Of a DNA stretch of 64,000 nucleotides, positions 34,001-46,000 are shown one piece after another. The notes beneath the pieces are model-generated. The model did not search any database. It was not told where the DNA came from and saw only the letters and a list, made by a program, of their open reading frames with translations. The position numbers and the translations under genes are program-made. Position 1 is the stretch's first letter; each line of letters opens with the position of its first letter. Origin of the DNA: Phoronis australis (Eukaryota > Phoronida > Phoronidae); contig NMRA01000172.1 of the NCBI GenBank assembly GCA_002633005.1, forward strand, positions 297,205 to 361,204, written 5' to 3'.

Positions 34001-37000
34001 GTTCGCCTGGATTGCTGGATTGAATTGACTGTTTCCGTTCCATATGTGTAAATATTTGCCGCAACTGCAAGCTCATGACTTTTGGTTTACGGAACTCATC
34101 TCTTGGGCTGATTATGCATTTGTATTTCGTCTATTTCAGATCACAACGAGTTCTATATCAACGTGAGCACAGTCCCCTACATGATGGCCGACGGATTCGG
34201 CTTGTCCGGAGTTGTCTCCGCAAAGTAAGTACAGCGTAACATTTACGCTGTTCTTTTGTTGTTTCTGAGAGGACCAATTGCATTTGTTATCAAAGGTTTT
34301 CGTTTTGCAGTTCTAATTTTAAGCACACTATGGAATTTTTCACTTGTAAGCTAAACATGTGCATGGTTTTAAAAAATATACATTTTCCTCATTGAAGGCA
34401 GTTTTATCCATTGTTATCGGTAGATATTCACTTCTAAATTTCGTGGAGTTCTGTACGAACATTTGCGTGGTTACTAAAATGAGCGATAACGTGGATCTGC
34501 AAGGTAGACCTGTGTGAAAATTGAGCTGGTTATTGTCAGGGCACCTAGCACCTCTTTTCCATGAAGGGGAAGCCAAACTGGTACTGATTGTCTGAATTGG
34601 CTACAGACTGTAATGCCCATGCGCAAATACTTGCTTGTATTTTGTAACAAAAATGACCATGCCTGATGAGGGGTTGTTGTTGGACTAAGATTCGCATTCG
34701 TGAGTTGGGCGGCGTTCCGCAGAGCCAATACAAACGCTAGTGGGATCACGCGCTTTGCTTTTAATGCATGGCGTTACCTCGCAAACCCTTTCGTGAGCTT
34801 CCTGCGTCCGCGAAACGCATACCGGTTCAAGTTTGTCTGTGGCGGTAATGAGGTGGCCCCGCATCACGCACAAGTAGCTTACCCGCATAAAAGGTGTTGA
34901 AACTCGCAAAAAACAGTAACTTCTCGCGAGGTACACAGAAATGGGTACCATGCATGCATGCTTTACTTGACTCGCGTGTGACTCGTTTTACGGAAGTGAC
35001 TCAGCAACAGGCAGTAGTCTAACTTATCTTTTTCTGTTCACAGAGAAATGTGGGGGAATGAGTACTTTTAATGAGATTCAGATCATTTTCTGAAGGAAAT
35101 TGGAAATGTCTATGGTTCAGAAGTAAATTTTATTATCTGTCAAGACACATGTGCGTATGTTGAAAACAAGAATTCAGGCTCCAGGACACCCTTTCAAGCA
35201 GATTGCAACGTTATCACTCCGCTTGTTCACCCTGTTATTTTCATGACTGTGTTCTTGTTACTGTTTCAGTCACTCAACAGGGTACGCTGTGAGGGGCAAT
35301 GCGTCAATAACTCTGACGATACTGGATCCAACCAAACCCAACGCTGATGACAACCCTACTATCAAGAGAATCGTCCCCTCCGTAAGGACTAGTTCCAAAT
35401 CCTTTTGCTCAGCTGTGCTACTTATTGTAAACTTGTCACAGTTATTCTTCCTTTTAGGTATGTCTTTTTACGGGTGTTATTTTGTGTTCTCTTCGCCCAA
35501 TTCACCTGTCAGAATTTTCGAGGTTGATTTTTTTTATTATCGCCTGCGTTGTCATCGTCAAAAGCTGTGTTGACAGCGGAGGCAATAAAGATGTTGCCCT
35601 GTGCAACCACTAGGTGGGGCTGCGGATGATATCCCCATGACACCAAACCCTTATAAGAGAAGCCAAACAATTTATTCTGAAATCTGTGACATTTCATGAG
35701 ACCGCATACACAATGAGGTAGCCTGTTGTGTGAAGGTACACATTTCAAATTTAAAGATCACAAAATCTCAAAATATGTTACAATCTTGCAACTGTAGCAT
35801 CAAATCAACATGCCAGTGGTACGTTGTGTTAATAAGTGCGACTATTGAAACCGGTTTTATGTGGTATAAATGAGCTCGACGAAATTTAATTCTAAACATG
35901 GTTTTAAATCAATAAAGGAACCCATTGATAAAATATGGAAGCACTTAAAAACTTTCAAAGAAGAACGGTCGTGTGTAGTTCTTGTGGTTTTAAAACAGCT
36001 CCTTATTAATTAATTAAACCAGTTTAATGGCTTTCCTTGTACATACACGGGCACTGATTGGAGAATAAGAATCCATAGGAAAACCCATCAGTTGGTTATT
36101 GGAATCAACAATCGTATGTCTTATGCTCAGTAGCATTTACGTCATAAGAGGTTAGAATGGCCAACTTGAAGGTTGGCACATTCCGTAGAACGTAAGAAAG
36201 ACTGAGGCAACGGACGCAACTTGATAGTACAACTTAGGTAAATATGACAGGGGAGATAACAGGCACTTTGTCTAAGACTCCAATAATCCACGTGTGCTGA
36301 CTTACCTGCAAATAATCTGTATAAATATAAAAATAAAAACCCAATTAATAGGTGTAAGTAAGATGTGTGGATTTTTGACTTTAAATTATTTTGACACATC
36401 GCCATAAGTCTGCACAGTCGCACCCACGTGCGGAAATGAAGCGGTTTGTTTAGTGCGGCTTGCATGAATGCCCAAAAGACAAATAATGCCGTTTTGCCCA
36501 GTTATTCAAGTTCAGATTCTATCTTTAAATATTTTCTTTATAGTTCGATGGTCGAACAGATTTCCTGTTCACGAGACAGGAAATGGAAGCTCAAAGTGGC
36601 GGGAATCTAGCCGGCAAACGCCTCCACGTGGAGGCGAAGGTACTGGACTACTTCCGGGAGGTCAGTGATTCCGCTTGGCAGATTGCTGAAGTATACAGCG
36701 AGGAAATTGTTCTCAAATGGATGGGTGACCACGTGCGCTCGTTCAAGCCCGGGATGCCTTTTAAAGCCTATGTGAGTTTATGCTCTTGTCAAAGTCAAAC
36801 TTCCAAAACATGATACTAGGTCTTTTCAGGCGGGCCGGTGGCCTGCATAAAACCTTTGTGTTTCGAATTTTTAAACATAATATCTTTCTTTGTAATTATT
36901 TACGTGCGAACAGTACTGACATGCCTTCGGAAACTGCTCGTCAATAATGTTTAAAAAAATACAAGAAACTCATTGAGAGAGCAAAGCCTTATCCTTATGG

Positions 37001-40000
37001 TTGTCTCACTTAGGGTATCTTACTTCAGTGATATTTTGTCATGCATTTTGTGTAAGGTATTATCTAATTTGCGTTCGATCAAACTCTACCCATATCACGA
37101 ATCCTTGTAGTTGGCTTCTTCAAACCACAATGGAAGCCCGATCACAACCAAACGTCGCAAGGTGACGATCAGTGAAACCCATCGCCGCATCAACAACGGT
37201 GGAACTAATACAATGGCTGACAAGGAATACACGATCCCCCAATCTGGCATTTTAACTTTGGACATTTTCCCCGAGCTGAACGACGAACAGATTATCATGG
37301 AGGTGATGAGCTGGCTAAGTAGGCAATCTGAACGCAATTGCGGAAATATCTTTTTGAAATATTAATATTCAGTGCACGGACCATAAGCGGATCCACGGGA
37401 GGGATTTGAGGAGTCCGGAGCCTCTGTTTGGTCAAATCGGCCATCAAACATGGGGCAATAGACGGTTTCTAGTTTTCATTCGGTAGACCTCCGCTTTTGT
37501 AAAAAAAAATGGATCCGCAATTATGCAAGGCAAGTTCCAGTTTTTAAGTCGGCTTTCCAATCCCTTATTTATAGCTAGGAGAACACTCAAACGCTTCGGC
37601 CACTTATCAAGTGGTGATTTTCCCTGTTTATTACACTTGTTTCTCGAAATAGATATTCTGGATAAAAGCAATAGAGTGCAACGTTTAGTGAAAAAATGAC
37701 ACATTAAAAAAAACTGTGTTTTACTCTTCCTTTATGATGTTACATATATGTGTGCTTCGATTGTTCTTTCTCATCTTTTATGAATTAAAACGAACACTTT
37801 AGCAAATTAATTAAGATTGAAGTAATAAATCTTGGACTTCACTCTCCTAGCGTCCAGTTAAGACAATTTAAAAGACTTATGGGGCACCTAAGAACTTCAA
37901 AGAACTTCCCTTGAAACCTTTATGACCCAGATGCGATTACATTGCTTTCAACGAACCGTTGCCTAATTATAGATTTAGTTTTATTAGTTATGTCGCATAC
38001 TAATTTGTTAGCTCTATCTGTCAACAACGTGTCATCTGCCTGCTGTCTTCCAGACACCAGATTATTACTTCGTTTTGCACTGAAGATTTCGTTTGTTCTA
38101 GGCTCGCTATGAAGATACGTCATTTCGCTACAAGATGCAGGCTTATCGCCAATATTCACCCACAGATTCCTTCATACAGATTACGTCATCCACCACCAAT
38201 CCTACGGTTAGTTGCACCTGTACGGCGATGTATGTTTTTTACACATCCAAACATTGAGCATTTTTCGTGAGTCCTGAATTACGACAGCTACTGCTAAAAT
38301 GTACCCAAGACCAGCTTCACCTATTTCGTGTACATTTGAATGGTAAAATTACATTTAGTGACTTTGCCAGTGTCTATCGTCACTCTATATAGAATGCCGA
38401 AACAAAGAAAACGTCTTGCCAGTTTGGCGAGGTCACGCAAGAACACATAAAACCACGCGGTGTTTCGCGAGTTAGCTCGAAACATGGGATAGCAACATGC
38501 CCGCCATTGAAGTGATGGTGGCAAGGCTGGAATGTTGAATTATTTGGAAAATTTATGGTTTCCGCTCGGTAAACAAGTGTTTTGCGAAAAACTTGCGAAA
38601 AAGATAGCGCAAGGCAACGCAAAATCACGACCAGTGAAAGTCGAGTGCTTCTGATCCATAAGCAAAGATTTCTTTCAGCAAAAGCGTAACACATCCGAAG
38701 ACCGGACTTCTGTTTTAGTCACTACAGAGGACACCACAGCAGATTGCTATTTTTAAAAACAAGAAACTCACTGTGATCCAAAAGAGATAACACAACTTGT
38801 TTGTTTTATATTCTTCAGGTAAACGAATTCATGGTATTCACAGTATCAACAAACACGCACGTTAATCAGATACATTATATGGTAAGTGTGTAAACGATTT
38901 ACTGTGCCCCGTTACCACTAAAGTATTTGGATAAAATTAATGTTTTGTTTGGTATTTTGTGGCATCAGGCAATGCTCCACACTCCTGACAGTACTTACAG
39001 GTGAATTATTCACCATGAACCCTTCGTAGCTCCTGATACCTCCATGCTATCTTTATAGTTACGCGTTTGACGTCACAATATGTTGCCTATTGCTATACGC
39101 AGCCTGTATTTCCTCCTAATTTACCCCTGATAAAAATCAAATCCCTCTGAAAGATCGGATCTGGTTGAATTTGTACCTTCCATGTACATTTTTAGAATTT
39201 TTGTTCACTGAGTAATAACAATATTTATAACATTGTCAATGCTGTTGTTAACATTGTTATCCTTTTTAAATTGTAGGTCGTGGCTGCCGGTAACATTGTC
39301 CTCACAGACACACTTTCAATGACTTCTCGTCACAAGACGTTTTCAGTCGCTCTCTCACGTGACATGGTACCCAGCGCTCGCATTCTTGTCTATTTTGTTC
39401 ACGTGACCACCGGAGAGGTGGTTGCAGACAGCATGAATTTCTACGTGGAAGCAACAACTTTAAACAAAGTAAGGCCATCACTGCTTACAACTGTTTCTTG
39501 TAAATGAGTTTAGGTATCTGTTTTACATGAAATTGTATGCATTATGCTCAAGTTTGCAGAAAGCAGGGAAGAGAACTATCTCTATTAGCAAAATATCAAC
39601 AAGCAACTATAAGTGCCTGTTTTGTATAAATGACAGCTGCAAAAATTGCAAATTGTAAAAGCGACCAAAGTCGTCTCAGTGCTGGATAGTTTCATGAAAT
39701 CCGATGATTTGTTTTCAGGTTAGTGTCAAGCTGAACCGGGGCAAGGACTTCAGCGGCAACACTGTCGAGGTCCAAGCCACTAGCGATCCTGGCGCCTTCG
39801 TCTGCTTGTCTGCCATTGAGTACTACCCATACTTCATGGGGATTAACAACGCAATCACTGAAGAAATGGTAAAACGTTTGTCTCCTAGTTCTGTCATCTT
39901 TTCTTTATTTTGATGCTGAAAAGTTAGGACCTAGCAATGACCAAACGTAACCGAGCTGGAATGAAAAAAGCATCTTCCAGGATGAGGTTTGATTTAATTT

Positions 40001-43000
40001 AAATGTTACTTTGCAAATGATTACGATATCGCTTAGCGCCGTCAAAACTTGTTTTCTATTATGGAGCCTTTATTTCTCGCTACTAAAATTTTGTAACAAT
40101 CATAAATTTGTTGAGGTTCTTGTCAAATTGTTTATACTCCTACAATTTGGCTGTAGCTACCTTGATGTCTGAATATATACAAGGAAAAAAAATCCCCGGC
40201 GTTGCGCAGCCGCCCAGGGTTTCTGTGACGAAATACTTCATTGTCAACTTTGGCAAGAAACTTGGTAGTTTGATATTTATTTTTAGGTAGTTGACGAAAT
40301 GTTCTCTTATGACGCGCACGCCAACTCCTCATTCAGTCACACGTGGCATTTACCTGAACAGCGACAAAGACGAGTCTACTACCCTTCGCCCTCCTACGCT
40401 CCGGACGCCAACAAAACTTTCGCCGTAAGATTATACCTACCCCAGTGTCTACACTATGAGTAATATATAAATGGCTTGACAAAAAAGATGCTTTAAAATT
40501 TCCTCCTTTGGTGTGCGTCACTGATAAATTATTCTGTTTTAATGTCTCACAGGATGCGATAAATGCAAAGAATTGTGGGTAATATTTTGTATACCTCCGT
40601 TATAAGTGCCAAAAACAAAATAACGCGGCGTTTTCGATTGTATGCTAATCCACCCTGTAGACTGTCATGTAGGATGCAGTAGGTATTATCAATTTCTGAA
40701 TTCAAGGCCCTTGTGGAGGAAAATAAGTACGAACTTAATTAGGAGCGTTAAATGAAAAGTTCTACACTTATGTTCAATAATATAACGAATTCAACGTAGC
40801 TCTCTCTCGATTACTATGGAAGCCAAAATTTGATTAAACAAGGAAGCTTAAACGTCACAGGGAAGGGCAATCAGTGTTTTTAGAAGTCCATAAATACGCA
40901 ACAATTTTAATGCAACAGGGCACTGGGGTTAGTAGTTTGTAGCTCGAATCTAGGGGTCATCTACTGCGAATGTGGACGAGAAACTCATGTAAGAACGCGC
41001 TCAAGCACAGACTAACAGACACTTATCTTGATTTGGCACAAATGTAGAACAAAAATGCCAAAACCAATTTCGAGCGCGATTTGGAGTGCAAAGATAAGAC
41101 TTAGATTATATTGTCACAAAACACAAACCCGTTTGGAATGCATCGGTCTAGTCTGTTAATCAATGAGAGGCCGTGCTACACGCACAGTTTTACCGAATGA
41201 GAGGCCCGTGTTACACGCACAGCGCTACTCAATGAGAGGCCGTGTTACACGCACAGCGCTACCCAATGAGAGGCCGTGCTACATGCACAGTTTTACCGAA
41301 TGAGAGGCCCGTGTTACACGCACAGCGCTACCCAATGAGAGGCCGTGTTACACGCACAGCGCTACCACTCCAACCAACAATAAAGTGTAAACGTCTCCTT
41401 GAGGTTTGTTTTAGAGATGTATACCGCGCGCAGTTCAAACGAGTGACTGTCAATATTCAAAATGTCCAAACTGCAGTATTCGTGAGTACCTGCAAGTGGG
41501 CTTGAGTTGTCTCCATAAGAGTCTTGTCTTCTAAATACTTCGTCTGATTACCTATGTCAAATTTACGATAATAATGATTTTAACTTTTAGCACGCTTTGA
41601 AGTTTAATTGCTTCTAATTGCACGGGGTAAAACTATGGACCGAATAGTCTGAACAATTGCTCCAAGAAGACGATTCACCTCCTCTAATTTAATTTATTCA
41701 ACTTAGAAGTAAGCGATTCCAACTTCTGATCTAATTGCCACTATGTAGGTCTTAAGGCCTAATATGGTTGCATGCCTTTTGTTGCAGTTTGCTGGTCTCC
41801 ATGTGTACACAGATGCAAAACTCATAGAAGTACCACGTAAGTATCAAAACATTCAACGTTCCTTTTTAACCCTAAACATGTGCCACGAAAGATTCCCAGT
41901 TTTAATCACGAGGCACCAGCTATGATCCGGCTGCAGACTACGTATAGGCCTACAATATTCCTCTTCCGTCGTATCTCGATTTGGTTAAAAGAATGCTAAA
42001 CCCTGTTTCGAGGATTTCAACCAAACCTCGCTCTGTCACGTGCTAATGCATCACTGGCGTCACACTTGAATGATAAAAACTGGATTCAAGTAAAAATTCA
42101 TATTCTCTGAGTCATAAATTGGATATTATGTTTCTTGGCGGATGGTCTTTCCCTGCAATTGTAGCGTAACTCGCTTAAAGCGTGGCCACGCTTGTCCGTT
42201 TAGCAGGCTTTGTAAGGAGTTTTCAAATTTTGCTGAAAGTTTTTAGGGTTATCGATGGTTACTGGACACTATTCTTCTTTAGAAAACTGGATGGGATAGT
42301 CGTTTTCAATATCTCTTTGTACGCTAAAACGGGTTTGGTGTCCTTTTGAGTCGGCTTTAAACCCGCGTTCTGCCCAAGAAATAAACTTTTGACTTAGTCC
42401 ACATTAAAATTGTCTTCAACTTGCTCCTTACTCAGACTGAGAGGCGATCTCTGACTTTGCAAAGAAATGGCAGTTTGTTATTCCCCGGCGCCATGCTCGG
42501 CGCATAAAATGACACGCAGGGAGACAATAAGCCAACTTGTGGAGTCTGCGTGAAAGCCACAATGAGCTCCCAGTTCTTTCAAAGTCCCAAAATAACCTTC
42601 AAATGGACGAAGCAACAATTTGAGACAAATTTAAAAACGTTATATTGTCTAAATCAAAAGCTGGCTAGAGTTTAAAGCCTCTTTATCGGAGACACAAATA
42701 TTCAGATTTAGATGGCATCACATTCATCTTTCTGAAATGAGTTTTATAAAGTCAAATTTGAACTTAAAGTTGAAAGTCAAGATTTGTTGAGTAAAACGCA
42801 ACTTCCTCATAATATTCCTGCAACATTTGTTGCTGAACGTGTTTTTCGAACACCGTCATCGTAATGTTTTGTGCCACAGATAAATGTAACTTCACTCTCG
42901 GAGAGCTGCCGTGCTGGCACGGCGAATGCTACAGAAATCACACGCGGTGTAATGGAGTCTTCGACTGCAAGAGAGATGGCGCTGATGAGTTTGGATGTAA

Positions 43001-46000
43001 GTTTGCTGTAAAAAATGTAAATGATTTGTACTCTATTTTGACAGATATTATGCTAAGTCTAGTGTTCAATAAATGCATGTAAACCCAACACTTTGCGTCA
43101 AAGCTGTTGAACTAACAGACCTAAGTTTTCAAAATCCGATTGTTTTGCAGTATTACAGGAAGATAAGTTTGTCAATGTTGTCACAAAAGCCCTGTTTTTA
43201 ATTTACTTCAGGTGAGAAAAAACCAACTAAAGCCCTCGATTCCATATTTTGGAAGAGTAAATATGCATCGTATCATTTCCTTGACTACGACTGGATGTGG
43301 AAAGGCTCGTATACAAAGTAAGAAAGAAAGAGATATTAGTAAGAATTTTAGTCACGTGACCTAGATTTAAGTCTCAACAAATCTCTGTAGCTACCGAACT
43401 TAATTCTAGATCACGTGATATGACCAACATAAGGCGAGCGCTAAATGTGCACTTAATTAACAGACTTTATCGTTTCATAATTTTACATTTTTATGATTAT
43501 ATGAACTTAGAGTGCACGAGAAGCAACGCGTTATTGCAGTATGAGCTCAAGAGTACAGTAGTTTTGATTATATATCTTGTAGTTGAAACATTCTTGTTGT
43601 CCTCGCACCCTATGCTAAGCCGCGTGCCTGTTGTGTGTCTAACGAGCGGAGCCGACGTCCCGATTTACGTGCATGTTGCTTTTTCACTGTAATAGCTGTC
43701 TACTAGTTCACATCCTACCAGAAGAGGCGTAATGTCATTATGCAAAGACGCCATCTTGCTCTGTGAAAAACATAACCCAAATACCATGGAAAACTTCTTC
43801 ATTGTAATTAGTGTTAATATTGTCACCCTGTTCTTTATCCACAGACCAGATGGACGTATTGACATTCAAGTAGATGTTCCAACATACCCGGGATGGTGGG
43901 CAATTAATGCTTTTGCCATTAGCCGCAACAAAGGCCTTGGAATCCTGCAAAGACCAGCACTAGTAAGAGACTGCTTTCTTTATGAGGCCTTTCAAAAAGT
44001 TGTCACGGAATTGAGGTTGCGATAAATTCTAGTAAAATTCTTATGACTGATACATGGAATGTTTTCAAACACCGTGTGGTCTTTAACTCTCATGATTTAA
44101 CTGTAAAACAACATAGGCGGATTTAGGGGGGGGGGGCTATGCACATCTACAATTGTGGTTCACTTTGCGCAAATGCTTACAGCCGGACAAAATGTTGGGC
44201 CCCCACCTTGTGATATCCTAGATCCGCCACTGAACAATGTACTATTCAGATAAGGACTAGTCAGTGAGAAACCAGGCCTAGACACACAGGTGAAGTGGCA
44301 CTGTACTTGTCCCTTAGTTCCTCTAGCACCTACCTTCCCAAACATTTTTTTTCTGTGAGCTGCCTGCGCATAATCTTCGGAAATGCTTAAAAAATCCAAT
44401 GAAGACGTGCACACAAGTGAAACACGCTAATAGTCATTTATGTCTGCACCAACAAAATATTACAGAAATGTTCCTGTAGTGGAGCCTAAGTAAAGTTGGT
44501 AATACCTATTCCAGTATGACGGTACGAGGACTTTCTACATGGAGGTTGACCATGCAGAAAATGTGCGATGGGGTGAACAGGTTGGCTTCAGAGTGGCGCT
44601 GTTCAATTACTGGGATGGCGAGATTGAGGTTCTGACCTGGTTGCACAAGTCGCCCGACTACGACTTTGTTATTGTCGACCACGGAGGTCACGTGAACTCC
44701 TACGCTCCGCGCCTTGGAACTGGCGATATGCAATCTTTGTTTGTGGTGGGTCTTTCCTGCAGTGAAACATTTCATTAAATTAAATCCATTTTGATAAACT
44801 TTTAACACCAACTGTGGCCTGATTCTCATTCAGTTTGTGCATTTATTTTATTTGCAAAATAGAAGTTAATATTATTCGATTTCTGACAAAGAATGAGGAG
44901 CTGGTATTAAATTAAACATGTTTAGTGATATTTAACGTTCTTTCTCGCTCTGTGTTACACTGGTTCTCGGATACTTTGTGAACTTCGATCAGAAGGTTCC
45001 ACTTATGATGCTTTCTCGAGGCATTCGGGTGGTCGGTCGTACCCGGCAGTGTGAAAAATTTGATTATTTCGGAGCATGTTACTTAGATAATAATTATATG
45101 GCAGGAGGAAACCTTCCCATTATAAATAATTTAAAGACCGGATTTCCGTGCAATGAACTCGAATGTGAATTCAACGATGCTACCTAGTTCCGGTCGTAGA
45201 TTGGCGTATTGTGGTCGTCAGGTATATTCACTTGTTGTACAGATGGTGAAAGACAGTTGTTGCATGACAGTGTTGTCACATGGAGATGCTTGTATCTATG
45301 GAGGAAAATTTCCGTGAATAGTTATGTATATACTCCGAATGTGTCTAAACTTTCAGATCAAACCTGGAACGTCTCGCTACGTGTTTTTCCCTGTTCTTCC
45401 CAAGAAGATGGGCTCTATCGATGTCACCATAAGTGCCTTTTGCTTTGCTGGAGCAGAGACTGTCACTAAAACTATCAATGTGCGGGTATGTATAGGATAC
45501 AGCAAGATATCTTTACACTCATGTCCCCGATGTAATGGAGGCTTTTTAAACTGTTATTAGTCAAATCCACTATACACATCCATGGGCGCACCCGGGGGGA
45601 CTCGGGGGCTCGAACGAGCCCCCAATTTGACGAATTGGACAAAAAGCTCCGCTTCAATGAAACAAAAAGTCCAAGCAAACGAGACAAAAGTCCACAAAGT
45701 TCACAGGAATTCGGCGCGGATGTACAATTCGTAAGCCTGAACCTAGTGGTCCCGTTTTTTTAGTCCTCGTTGATTTTTTTCAGTAGAAGTTACGTGAACC
45801 GAAAAATTCGAGCCCCCCTAAATTTTAGGCTGGGTACGCGCATGACATCTATCAATTAAATATTCACATTAAGATGCGACAATAATAAGCATGAAAATTT
45901 AACCTACACTCATTCTTCACAAGTTTGCAGTTTGTTTACAATTATAAACTTGAAAGTATTGCATGCAGTGGTGTATTTTTGAATACACATATACGAAATT

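Noticed and set aside
34340-34951. Several overlapping frames in the TEP-2 intron between exons 8 and 9
   Set aside because: They overlap on both strands, have no splice support and no domain.
41242-41505. 87-codon frame over the 34/35-bp minisatellite
   Set aside because: It is created by the repeat and lacks splice sites joining TEP-2.
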